A stretch of DNA of 64,000 nucleotides from Calliopsis andreniformis. Taxonomy: Eukaryota; Arthropoda; Insecta; Hymenoptera; Andrenidae. The notes under the pieces are model-generated. The model ran no database searches. It was not told where the DNA came from and saw nothing but the letters and a program-made list of their open reading frames with translations. The stretch covers positions 248,001-312,000 of the forward strand of contig NW_027480565.1 in the NCBI RefSeq assembly GCF_051401765.1. The letters run 5' to 3'. The translations under genes and the position numbers were made by a program. Shown in pieces: positions 14,301-28,068 of the stretch (positions within the stretch are counted from its first letter, which is position 1; each line of letters begins with the position of its first letter).

Positions 14301-14941
14301 ATCATACTAACAACCATAATAATCACAGCAATCATCATAATAACTACAATGATCATAATAATCATAATTATAATCTTAATAGTGACAGCTATGACCACAA
14401 TAATAATAATAATCATAGTAATAATTATACTAACTATAATAATCATAACAGTCGTAATAATAATCAGAATAATCATCGATATAATCATAATAATCATTAT
14501 TATAGCCATAATATTCCCAATAATCATAGTAGCCGTAATAACCTGAATGGTGATCATAATAATCATACTAACAACGCTAATAATCGTAGTAATCATCATA
14601 ATAACTACAATAATCATAGTAACCATAATTATAAGCTTAATAATCATAGCAATAATAACAATAATCATAATAACCATACCAACCTTAATGATGATCGTAA
14701 TAATCATCATAATTGTACCAACATCCATAATAACCATAGTAATCATAATAATAAATATAATAAGCTTCGAAATAATCATAATAACCGTTATACTAGCCAT
14801 AGTAACCATAATAATCATAATAATTATAATAATAACCATATTAAGCTTGGAAATAATCATAATAACCATTATACTAGCCATAATAACCATAACAATCATA
14901 ATAACTAGAATAATCATAATAGTCATAATAATAACCATAAT
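14301..14941. repeat. P module, left-truncated, at the family 1/family 2 joint
   Basis: From about 14,325 (aatcacagcaatcatc) the sequence follows the P module, including the marker acagctatgacc near 14,386 and the end leading to the aaactagg landmark at 14,942. The first part of P (landmark and attgcattcttaacc) is missing and replaced by family 1 sequence. The joint lies in a stretch common to both families (about 14,290-14,325), as expected of homologous exchange. Confidence 0.8.
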
Positions 14942-16915
14942 AAACTAGGAAAGAGTCATAATAATCATTATAATTGCATTCTTAACCATAAAAATCCAAA
15001 TCGCCGTAATATTTTGAATTTTCATCATAATAATCATACTAACAACCATTATAATCATAGTAATCGTCATAATAACTACATTAATCATGATAATCATAGT
15101 AATAATTATACTAGCTATAATAATCATAACAGTCGTAATAATAAACGGAATAATCATGGAAATAATCTTAATAATCATGATTATAGCCATAATAACCCTG
15201 ATAGTCATAGTAGCCGTAATAATCTTAATGATGAACATAATATCCATCCCAATTATACCAAGATACGTAATAACCATAAGAATCATAATAAAAACCATAA
15301 TAGGCTTGCAAATAATCATAATAAAGATTATACTAGCCATAACAACCATAATAGACATAATAGCCATAATAATCATAATATTCGTAATAATAACAATAAT
15401 GAACTTGGAAATAATAGTAAGAATAATTTTAATAGCCGTAATATCCATAAAAATCACAATAGCCATAATAATCTGAATGGCGATCACAATAATCATACTA
15501 ACAACCATAATGATCATAGTAATCATCATAATAAACAGAATAGTCGTGTAAATAAACTTAATAATCATCATTATAGACATAATAGCCATAATAATCGTAA
15601 TAACCATAATGATGTTAATGATGACCATAATATACATCATAATTATACTAAGACATATAATAATCAGAGTAATCATAATAATAAACATAATAAGCTTTGA
15701 AATAATCATAATAACCTTTATACTAGCCATAATAGCCATAATAAACACAATAACTGCAATAATCATAACAATTATCATAATAACCATAATAAGCTTGGAA
15801 ATAATCATACTAACCATTATACTAGCCATAATAACCATAATAATCATAATAACTATAATAATCGTAATAGTCATACTAATAACCATAATAAGCTGGGAAA
15901 AAATCATAATAATCATTATAATAGCCATAATAACCATAAAAATCACATTAGCCATAATAATCTGAATGGTGATCATAATAATCATACCAACAAGCCTATT
16001 AATCATAGTATTCATCATAATAACTGCAACAATCATATGAGTCGTAATAATAAACAGAATAATCATGAAAATAATCCTAATACTCATTATTATAGACATA
16101 ATAATCATAATATTCGTAATAACCATAATGATCATAATGATGATCATAATATTCATCATAATTATACCAACATCCATAATAACCAAAGTAATCATAATAA
16201 TAAACATAATAAGCTTTGAAGTTATCATAATAACCGTTATACTAGCCATAGTATCCATAATAATCATAATAACCATAATAATCATAATAATTATAATAAT
16301 AACCATAATAAGCTTGGAAATAATCATAATAAGCATGATACTAGCCATAATAATCATAATAATCATAATAACTATAATAATAATAATACACATAATAATA
16401 ACAATAATAAACATGGAAAGAATCATAATAATCATTATAATAGCATTAATAACAATAATAATCCAAATAGCCATAATAATTTGAATTTTCATCGTAATAA
16501 TCATACTAACAACCATTATAATCATAGTAATCGTCAGAATAACTACATTTATCATAATAATCATAGTAATAATTATACTAACTGTAATAATCATAACATT
16601 CGTAATAATAAACAGAATAATCATGGAAATAATCTTAATAATCATTATTATAGCCATAATAACCCTGATAATCATAGTAGCCGTAATAATCTTAATGATG
16701 ATCATAATACCCATCATAATTATACCGAGATCCGTAATAATCATAATAATCATAATAATAACCATAATAGGCTTGGAAATAATCATAATAAACATTATAC
16801 TAGCCATAACAACCATAATAGTCATAATAGCCATAATAATCATAATAGTCGTAATAATAACCATAATGGACTTGGAAATAATCGTAATAATCATTATAAT
16901 AGCCATAATAGCCAT
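14942..16915. repeat. Q block (q 507 + R 1467), copy 1
   Basis: Starts with aaactaggaaagagtc and runs 1974 bp to a short A-tract. At offset 507 lies the tract A5 (15,449-15,453), which marks the q/R joint. Five more blocks of exactly 1974 bp occur at 28,069, 46,305, 53,864, 57,015 and 60,796. Inside, the string aataaccctg occurs at 15,191 and again at 16,658, exactly 1467 bp apart, so the q module and the end of R are paralogous. CTAG in the landmark puts a TAG stop in the Ile-rich frame of both strands. Confidence 0.88.
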
Positions 16916-17337
16916 AAATTCACAATAGCCATAATAATCTGAATGGCGATCACAATAATCATACTAACAACCATAATGATCATAGTAATCTTCATAATAA
17001 ACAGAATAGTCGTGTAAATAAACTTAATAATCATCATTATAGACATAATAGTCATAATTATCGTAATAACCATAATGGTGTTAATGATGACCATAATATT
17101 CATCATAATTATACTAAGACATATAATAATCAGAGTAATCATAATAATAAACATAATAAGCTTTGAAATAATCATAATAACCGTTATACTAGCCATAGTA
17201 ACCATAATAATCATAATAATTATAATAATAACCATAATAAGCTTGGAAATAATCATAATAACCATTATACTAACCATAATAACCATAACAATCATAATAA
17301 CTAGAATAATCATAATAGTCATAATAATAACCATAAT
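16916..17337. repeat. T module, 422 bp
   Basis: Follows Q and runs to the next landmark. It opens with AAATTC, a variant of the AAAATC found at the same place in other copies, one base shorter than the A5 form. It carries an AAGCTT-to-AAGCTT subunit of 81 bp that is absent from the 341-bp form of T. The Q+T pair (2396 bp) is repeated at 28,069-30,464. Confidence 0.83.
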
Positions 17338-17988
17338 AAACTAGGAAAAATTCATAATAATCGTTATAATTGCATTCTTAACCATAAAAATCCAAATAGC
17401 CGTAATAATTTGAATTTTCATCATAATAATCATACTAATAACCATAATAATCACAGCAATCATCATAATAACTATAATAATCATAATAATCATAATTATA
17501 ATCTTAATAGTGACAGCTATGACCACAATAATAATAATAATCATAGTAATAATTATACTAACTATAATAATCATAACAGTCGTAATAATAATCAGAATAA
17601 TCATGGATATAATCATAATAATCATTATTATAGCCATTATATTCCCAATAATCATAGTAGCCGTATAAACCTGAATGGTGATCATAATAATCATACTAAC
17701 AACGCTAATAATCATAGTAATCATCATAATAACTACAATAATCATAATAACCATAATTATAAGCTTAATAATCATAGCAATAATAACAATAATCTTAATA
17801 ACCATACCAATCTTAATGATGATCGTAATAATCATCATAATTGTACCAACATCCGTAATAATCATAATAATTATAATAATAACCATAATAAGCTTGGAAA
17901 TAATCATAATAACCATTATACTAGCCATAATAACCATAACAATCATAATAACTAGAATAATCATAATAGTTATAATAATAACCATAAT
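17338..17988. repeat. P module, 651-bp form
   Basis: Starts with the landmark variant aaactaggaaaaattc and contains the marker acagctatgacc. Compared with the 732-bp form (42,415 and 45,573) it lacks one 81-bp subunit after the string gtaccaacatcc. Other 651-bp copies start at 33,727, 50,167 and 53,213. Confidence 0.85.
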
Positions 17989-19668
17989 AAACTAGGAAAG
18001 AGTCATAATAATCATTATAATTGCATTCTTAACCATAAAAATCCAAATCGCCGTAATAATTTGAATTTTCATCATAATAATCATACTAACAACCATTATA
18101 ATCATAGTAATCGTCATAATAACTACATTAATCATGATAATCATAGTAATAATTATACTACCTATAATAATCATAACAGTCGTAATAATAAACGGAATAA
18201 TCATGGAAATAATCTTAATAATCATGATTATAGCCATAATAACCCTGATGGTCATAGTAGCCGTAATAATCTTAATGATGAACATAATATCCATCCTAAT
18301 TATACCAAGATACGTAATAACCATAAGAATCATAATAAAAACCATAATAGGCTTGCAAATAATCATAATAAACATTATACTAGCCATAACAACCATAATA
18401 GACATAATAGCCATAATAATCATAATAGTCGTAATAATAACCATAATGAACTTGGAAATAACCGTAGGAATAATTATAATAGCCGTAATATCCATAAAAA
18501 TCGCAATAGCCATAATAATCTGAATGGCGATCACAATAATCATACTAACAACCATAATGATCATAGTAGTCATCATAATAAACAGAATAGTCGTGTAAAT
18601 AAACTTAATAATCATCATTATAGACATAATAGCCATAATAATCGTAATAACCATAATGATGTTAATGATGACCATAATATACATCATAATTATACTAAGA
18701 CATATAATAATCAGAGTAATCATAATAATAAACATAATAAGATTTGAAATAATCATAATAACCTTTATACTAGCCATAATAGCCATAATAATCACAATAA
18801 CTGCAATAATTATAATAATTATAATAATAACCATAATAAGCTTGGAAATAATCATACTAGCCATTATACTAGCCATAATGACCATAATAATCATAATAAC
18901 TATAATAATCGTAATAGTCATACCAATAATCATAATAAGCTTGGAAAAAATCATAATAATCATTATAATAGCCATAATAACCATAAAAATCACATTAGCC
19001 ATAATAATGTGAATGGTGATCATAATAATCATACCAACAAGCCTATTAATCATAGTAATCATCATAATAACTACAATAATAATAATAATCATAATTATAA
19101 TCTTAATAGAGACAGCTATGACCACAATAATAATAATAATCATAGTAATAATTATACTATCTATAATAATCATAACAGTCGTAATAATAATCAGAATAAT
19201 CATGGATATAATCATAATAATCATTATTATAGCCATAATATTCCCAATAATTATAGTAGCCGTAATAACCTGAATGGTGATCATAATAATCATACTAACA
19301 ACGCTAATAATCATAGTAATCATCATAATAACTACAATAATCATAATAACCATAATTATAAGCTTAATAATCATAGCAATAATAACAACAATCATAATAA
19401 CCATACCAATCTTAATGATGATCGTAATAATCATCATAATTGTACCAACATCCATAATAACCATAGTAATCATAATAATAAATATAATAAGCTTTGAAAT
19501 AATCATAATAACCGTTATACTAGCCATAGTAACCATAACAATCATAATAATTATAATAATAACCATAATAAGCTTGGAAATAATCATAATAACCATTATA
19601 CTAGCCATAATAACCATAACAATCATAATAACTAGAATAATCATAATAGTCATAATAATAACCATAAT
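17989..19668. repeat. 1680-bp array unit A
   Basis: First of six units of exactly 1680 bp (560 triplets). The unit looks like q plus the start of R (about 1072 bp) joined to the last 609 bp or so of P, near 19,060-19,080. This edge copy is the most divergent. It has private bases near 18,038, 18,171, 18,250, 18,411, 18,426, 18,477 and 18,503, compared with units B-F. Confidence 0.93.
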
Positions 19669-21348
19669 AAACTAGGAAAGAGTCATAATAATCATTATAA
19701 TTGCATTCTTAACCATAGAAATCCAAATCGCCGTAATAATTTGAATTTTCATCATAATAATCATACTAACAACCATTATAATCATAGTAATCGTCATAAT
19801 AACTACATTAATCATGATAATCATAGTAATAATTATACTAACTATAATAATCATAACAGTCGTAATAATAAACGGAATAATCATGGAAATAATCTTAATA
19901 ATCATGATTATAGCCATAATAACCCTGATAGTCATAGTAGCCGTAATAATCTTAATGATGAACATAATATCCATCCTAATTATACCAAGATACGTAATAA
20001 CCATAAGAATCATAATAAAAACCATAATAGGCTTGCAAATAATCATAATAAACATTATACTAGCCATAACAACCATAATAGACATAATAGGCATAATAAT
20101 CATAACAGTCGTAATAATAACCATAATGAACTTGGAAATAACCGTAAGAATAATTATAATAGCCGTAATATCCATAAAAATCACAATAGCCATAATAATC
20201 TGAATGGCGATCACAATAATCATACTAACAACCATAATGATCATAGTAGTCATCATAATAAACAGAATAGTCGTGTAAATAAACTTAATAATCATCATTA
20301 TAGACATAATAGCCATAATAATCGTAATAACCATAATGATGTTAATGATGACCATAATATACATCATAATTATACTAAGACATATAATAATCAGAGTAAT
20401 CATAATAATAAACATAATAAGATTTGAAATAATCATAATAACCTTTATACTAGCCATAATAGCCATAATAATCACAATAACTGCAATAATTATAATAATT
20501 ATAATAATAACCATAATAAGCTTGGAAATAATCATACTAGCCATTATACTAGCCATAATGACCATAATAATCATAATAACTATAATAATCGTAATAGTCA
20601 TACCAATAATCATAATAAGCTTGGAAAAAATCATAATAATCATTATAATAGCCATAATAACCATAAAAATCACATTAGCCATAATAATGTGAATGGTGAT
20701 CATAATAATCATACCAACAAGCCTATTAATCATAGTAATCATCATAATAACTACAATAATAATAATAATCATAATTATAATCTTAATAGAGACAGCTATG
20801 ACCACAATAATAATAATAATCATAGTAATAATTATACTATCTATAATAATCATAACAGTCGTAATAATAATCAGAATAATCATGGATATAATCATAATAA
20901 TCATTATTATAGCCATAATATTCCCAATAATTATAGTAGCCGTAATAACCTGAATGGTGATCATAATAATCATACTAACAACGCTAATAATCATAGTGAT
21001 CATCATAATAACTACAATAATCATAATAACCATAATTATAAGCTTAATAATCTTAGCAATAATAACAACAATCATAATAACCATACCAATCTTAATGATG
21101 ATCGTAATAATCATCATAATTGTACCAACATCCATAATAACCATAGTAATCATAATAATAAATATAATAAGCTTTGAAATAATCATAATAACCGTTATAC
21201 TAGCCATAGTAACCATAACAATCATAATAATTATAATAATAACCATAATAAGCTTGGAAATAATCATAATAACCATTATACTAGCCATAATAACCATAAC
21301 AATCATAATAACTAGAATAATCATAATAGTCATAATAATAACCATAAT
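19669..21348. repeat. 1680-bp array unit B
   Basis: Differs from unit E (5040 bp further on) at only three positions that I can see. Shares with E the variants agtgat (G at 20,998) and aacaaca (C at 21,069). Private base: tcttagcaat near 21,053. Confidence 0.94.
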
Positions 21349-23028
21349 AAACTAGGAAAGAGTCATAATAATCATTATAATTGCATTCTTAACCATAGAA
21401 ATCCAAATCGCCGTAATAATTTGAATTTTCATCATAATAATCATACTAACAACCATTATAATCATAGTAATCGTCATAATAACTACATTAATCATGATAA
21501 TCATAGTAATAATTATACTAACTATAATAATCATAACAGTCGTAATAATAAACGGAATAATCATGGAAATAATCTTAATAATCATGATTATAGCCATAAT
21601 AACCCTGATAGTCATAGTAGCCGTAATAATCTTAATGATGAACATAATATCCATCCTAATTATACCAAGATACGTAATAACCATAAGAATCATAATAAAA
21701 ACCATAATAGGCTTGCAAATAAGCATAATAAACATTATACTAGCCATAACAACCATAATAGACATAATAGGCATAATAATCATAACAGTCGTAATAATAA
21801 CCATAATGAACTTGGAAATAACCGTAAGAATAATTATAATAGCCGTAATATCCATAAAAATCACAATAGCCATAATAATCTGAATGGCGATCACAATAAT
21901 CATACTAACAACCATAATGATCATAGTAGTCATCATAATAAACAGAATAGTCGTGTAAATAAACTTAATAATCATCATTATAGACATAATAGCCATAATA
22001 ATCGTAATAACCATAATGATGTTAATGATGACCATAATATACATCATAATTATACTAAGACATATAATAATCAGAGTAATCATAATAATAAACATAATAA
22101 GATTTGAAATAATCATAATAACCTTTATACTAGCCATAATAGCCATAATAATCACAATAACTGCAATAATTATAATAATTATAATAATAACCATAATAAG
22201 CTTGGAAATAATCATACTAGCCATTATACTAGCCATAATGACCATAATAATCATAATAACTATAATAATCGTAATAGTCATACCAATAATCATAATAAGC
22301 TTGGAAAAAATCATAATAATCATTATAATAGCCATAATAACCATAAAAATCACATTAGCCATAATAATGTGAATGGTGATCATAATAATCATACCAACAA
22401 GCCTATTAATCATAGTAATCATCATAATAACTACAATAATAATAATAATCATAATTATAATCTTAATAGAGACAGCTATGACCACAATAATAATAATAAT
22501 CATAGTAATAATTATACTATCTATAATAATCATAACAGTCGTAATAATAATCAGAATAATCATGGATATAATCATAATAATCATTATTATAGCCATAATA
22601 TTCCCAATAATTATAGTAGCCGTAATAACCTGAATGGTGATCATAATAATCATACTAACAACGCTAATAATCATAGTAATCATCATAATAACTACAATAA
22701 TCATAATAACCATAATTATAAGCTTAATAATCATAGCAATAATAACAATAATCATAATAACCATACCAATCTTAATGATGATCGTAATAATCATCATAAT
22801 TGTACCAACATCCATAATAACCATAGTAATCATAATAATAAATATAATAAGCTTTGAAATAATCATAATAACCGTTATACTAGCCATAGTAACCATAACA
22901 ATCATAATAATTATAATAATAACCATAATAAGCTTGGAAATAATCATAATAACCATTATACTAGCCATAATAACCATAACAATCATAATAACTAGAATAA
23001 TCATAATAGTCATAATAATAACCATAAT
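21349..23028. repeat. 1680-bp array unit C
   Basis: Shares G at 21,723 (aagcataata) with unit F only. I see just three differences from F over 1680 bp. Each of the three changes a residue in the minus-strand Met/Ile frame, which argues against protein constraint. Confidence 0.94.
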
Positions 23029-24708
23029 AAACTAGGAAAGAGTCATAATAATCATTATAATTGCATTCTTAACCATAGAAATCCAAATCGCCGTAATAAT
23101 TTGAATTTTCATCATAATAATCATACTAACAACCATTATAATCATAGTAATCGTCATAATAACTACATTAATCATGATAATCATAGTAATAATTATACTA
23201 ACTATAATAATCATAACAGTCGTAATAATAAACGGAATAATCATGGAAATAATCTTAATAATCATGATTATAGCCATAATAACCCTGATAGTCATAGTAG
23301 CCGTAATAATCTTAATGATGAACATAATATCCATCCTAATTATACCAAGATACGTAATAACCATAAGAATCATAATAAAAACCATAATAGGCTTGCAAAT
23401 AATCATAATAAACATTATACTAGCCATAACAACCATAATAGACATAATAGGCATAATAATCATAACAGTCGTAATAATAACCATAATGAACTTGGAAATA
23501 ACCGTAAGAATAATTATAATAGCCGTAATATCCATAAAAATCACAATAGCCATAATAATCTGAATGGCGATCACAATAATCATACTAACAACCATAATGA
23601 TCATAGTAGTCATCATAATAAACAGAATAGTCGTGTAAATAAACTTAATAATCATCATTATAGACATAATAGCCATAATAATCGTAATAACCATAATGAT
23701 GTTAATGATGACCATAATATACATCATAATTATACTAAGACATATAATAATCAGAGTAATCATAATAATAAACATAATAAGATTTGAAATAATCATAATA
23801 ACCTTTATACTAGCCATAATAGCCATAATAATCACAATAACTGCAATAATTATAATAATTATAATAATAACCATAATAAGCTTGGAAATAATCATACTAG
23901 CCATTATACTAGCCATAATGACCATAATAATCATAATAACTATAATAATCGTAATAGTCATACCAATAATCATAATAAGCTTGGAAAAAATCATAATAAT
24001 CATTATAATAGCCATAATAACCATAAAAATCACATTAGCCATAATAATGTGAATGGTGATCATAATAATCATACCAACAAGCCTATTAATCATAGTAATC
24101 ATCATAATAACTACAATAATAATAATAATCATAATTATAATCTTAATAGAGACAGCTATGACCACAATAATAATAATAATCATAGTAATAATTATACTAT
24201 CTATAATAATCATAACAGTCGTAATAATAATCAAAATAATCATGGATATAATCATAATAATCATTATTATAGCCATAATATTCCCAATAATTATAGTAGC
24301 CGTAATAACCTGAATGGTGATCATAATAATCATACTAACAACGCTAATAATCATAGTAATCATCATAATAACTACAATAATCATAATAACCATAATTATA
24401 AGCTTAATAATCATAGCAATAATAACAATAATCATAATAACCATACCAATCTTAATGATGATCGTAATAATCATCATAATTGTACCAACATCCATAATAA
24501 CCATAGTAATCATAATAATAAATATAATAAGCTTTGAAATAATCATAATAACCGTTATACTAGCCATAGTAACCATAACAATCATAATAATTATAATAAT
24601 AACCATAATAAGCTTGGAAATAATCATAATAACCATTATACTAGCCGTAATAACCATAACAATCATAATAACTAGAATAATCATAATAGTCATAATAATA
24701 ACCATAAT
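23029..24708. repeat. 1680-bp array unit D
   Basis: Carries the common alleles at the B/E and C/F marker sites. Private bases are at tcaaaataat near 24,234 and ctagccgtaa near 24,647. Confidence 0.94.
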
Positions 24709-26388
24709 AAACTAGGAAAGAGTCATAATAATCATTATAATTGCATTCTTAACCATAGAAATCCAAATCGCCGTAATAATTTGAATTTTCATCATAATAA
24801 TCATACTAACAACCATTATAATCATAGTAATCGTCATAATAACTACATTAATCATGATAATCATAGTAATAATTATACTAACTATAATAATCATAACAGT
24901 CGTAATAATAAACGGAATAATCATGGAAATAATCTTAATAATCATGATTATAGCCATAATAACCCTGATAGTCATAGTAGCCGTAATAATCTTAATGATG
25001 AACATAATATCCATCCTAATTATACCAAGATACGTAATAACCATAAGAATCATAATAAAAACCATAATAGGCTTGCAAATAATCATAATAAACATTATAC
25101 TAGCCATAACAACCATAATAGACATAATAGGCATAATAATCATAACAGTCGTAATAATAACCATAATGAACTTGGAAATAACCGTAAGAATAATTATAAT
25201 AGCCGTAATATCCATAAAAATCACAATAGCCATAATAATCTGAATGGCGATCACAATAATCATACTAACAACCATAATGATCATAGTAGTCATCATAATA
25301 AACAGAATAGTCGTGTAAATAAAGTTAATAATCATCATTATAGACATAATAGCCATAATAATCGTAATAACCATAATGATGTTAATGATGACCATAATAT
25401 ACATCATAATTATACTAAGACATGTAATAATCAGAGTAATCATAATAATAAACATAATAAGATTTGAAATAATCATAATAACCTTTATACTAGCCATAAT
25501 AGCCATAATAATCACAATAACTGCAATAATTATAATAATTATAATAATAACCATAATAAGCTTGGAAATAATCATACTAGCCATTATACTAGCCATAATG
25601 ACCATAATAATCATAATAACTATAATAATCGTAATAGTCATACCAATAATCATAATAAGCTTGGAAAAAATCATAATAATCATTATAATAGCCATAATAA
25701 CCATAAAAATCACATTAGCCATAATAATGTGAATGGTGATCATAATAATCATACCAACAAGCCTATTAATCATAGTAATCATCATAATAACTACAATAAT
25801 AATAATAATCATAATTATAATCTTAATAGAGACAGCTATGACCACAATAATAATAATAATCATAGTAATAATTATACTATCTATAATAATCATAACAGTC
25901 GTAATAATAATCAGAATAATCATGGATATAATCATAATAATCATTATTATAGCCATAATATTCCCAATAATTATAGTAGCCGTAATAACCTGAATGGTGA
26001 TCATAATAATCATACTAACAACGCTAATAATCATAGTGATCATCATAATAACTACAATAATCATAATAACCATAATTATAAGCTTAATAATCATAGCAAT
26101 AATAACAACAATCATAATAACCATACCAATCTTAATGATGATCGTAATAATCATCATAATTGTACCAACATCCATAATAACCATAGTAATCATAATAATA
26201 AATATAATAAGCTTTGAAATAATCATAATAACCGTTATACTAGCCATAGTAACCATAACAATCATAATAATTATAATAATAACCATAATAAGCTTGGAAA
26301 TAATCATAATAACCATTATACTAGCCATAATAACCATAACAATCATAATAACTAGAATAATCATAATAGTCATAATAATAACCATAAT
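24709..26388. repeat. 1680-bp array unit E
   Basis: Sister of unit B (G at 26,038 and C at 26,109). Private bases are aaagttaata near 25,324 and catgtaataa near 25,424. Confidence 0.94.
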
Positions 26389-28068
26389 AAACTAGGAAAG
26401 AGTCATAATAATCATTATAATTGCATTCTTAACCATAGAAATCCAAATCGCCGTAATAATTTGAATTTTCATCATAATAATCATACTAACAACCATTATA
26501 ATCATAGTAATCGTCATAATAACTACATTAATCATGATAATCATAGTAATAATTATACTAACTATAATAATCATAACAGTCGTAATAATAAACGGAATAA
26601 TCATGGAAATAATCTTAATAATCATGATTATAGCCATAATAACCCTGATAGTCATAGTAGCCGTAATAATCTTAATGATGAACATAATATCCATCCTAAT
26701 TATACCAAGATACGTAATAACCATAAGAATCATAATAAAAACCATAATAGGCTTGCAAATAAGCATAATAAACATTATACTAGCCATAACAACCATAATA
26801 GACATAATAGGCATAATAATCATAACAGTCGTAATAATAACCATAATGAACTTGGAAATAACCGTAAGAATAATTATAATAGCCGTAATATCCATAAAAA
26901 TCACAATAGCCATAATAATCTGAATGGCGATCACAATAATCATACTAACAACCATAATGATCATAGTAGTCATCATAATAAACAGAATAGTCGTGTAAAT
27001 AAACTTAATAATCATCATTATAGACATAATAGCCATAATAATCGTAATAACCATAATGATGTTAATGATGACCATAATATACATCATAATTATACTAAGA
27101 CATATAATAATCAGAGTAATCATAATAATAAACATAATAAGATTTGAAATAATCATAATAACCTTTATACTAGCCATAATAGCCATAATAATCACAATAA
27201 CTGCAATAATTATAATAATTATAATAATAACCATAATAAGCTTGGAAATAATCATACTAGCCATTATACTAGCCATAATGACCATAATAATCATAATAAC
27301 TATAATAATCGTAATAGTCATACCAATAATAATAATAAGCTTGGAAAAAATCATAATAATCATTATAATAGCCATAATAACCATAAAAATCACATTAGCC
27401 ATAATAATGTGAATGGTGATCACAATAATCATACAAACAAGCCTATTAATCATAGTAATCATCATAATAACTACAATAATAATAATAATCATAATTATAA
27501 TCTTAATAGAGACAGCTATGACCACAATAATAATAATAATCATAGTAATAATTATACTATCTATAATAATCATAACAGTCGTAATAATAATCAGAATAAT
27601 CATGGATATAATCATAATAATCATTATTATAGCCATAATATTCCCAATAATTATAGTAGCCGTAATAACCTGAATGGTGATCATAATAATCATACTAACA
27701 ACGCTAATAATCATAGTAATCATCATAATAACTACAATAATCATAATAACCATAATTATAAGCTTAATAATCATAGCAATAATAACAATAATCATAATAA
27801 CCATACCAATCTTAATGATGATCGTAATAATCATCATAATTGTACCAACATCCATAATAACCATAGTAATCATAATAATAAATATAATAAGCTTTGAAAT
27901 AATCATAATAACCGTTATACTAGCCATAGTAACCATAACAATCATAATAATTATAATAATAACCATAATAAGCTTGGAAATAATCATAATAACCATTATA
28001 CTAGCCATAATAACCATAACAATCATAATAACTAGAATAATCATAATAGTCATAATAATAACCATAAT
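26389..28068. repeat. 1680-bp array unit F
   Basis: Sister of unit C (G at 26,763). Private changes are at about 27,331 (C to A), 27,423 (T to C) and 27,435 (C to A). It is the last complete unit. The array sequence continues about 750 bp into the following block. Confidence 0.94.

Noticed and set aside
14383..14400. acagctatgacca resembles the start of lacZ-alpha and the M13 reverse primer site, hinting at vector sequence
   Set aside because: Only about 13 bases match. The flanks are satellite, and the string is a regular part of every P module and 1680-bp unit with variant neighbours (gtgacag and gagacag). Chance resemblance.
7505..14938. 2477-codon open frame on the minus strand, and similar long frames at 213-3899 and 3805-7044
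   Set aside because: The frame is open because the ground triplet has no stop in this phase. The translation is nearly all Ile, Met and Val with no domain, and neighbouring frames are open as well. Copies differ by residue-changing substitutions. Not called as a gene.
1..14941. CRISPR-like array of repeats and spacers
   Set aside because: There are no constant short repeats alternating with unique spacers. All sequence is repetitive at several scales and no cas gene is present.
18061..18747. Asn/His-rich + strand frames of 150-230 codons, repeated in every unit
   Set aside because: They are the AAT-CAT phase of the same triplets. They recur identically with the satellite period and overlap the Ile-rich frame and the minus frame. 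No ribosome-binding, splice or promoter context supports them.
17989..28068. Assembly artefact from looping over one 1680-bp unit
   Set aside because: The units carry different private bases (for example at 21,053, 24,234, 25,324 and 27,435) and a lag-3 sharing pattern, which a simple loop would not make. Copy number still needs read support.
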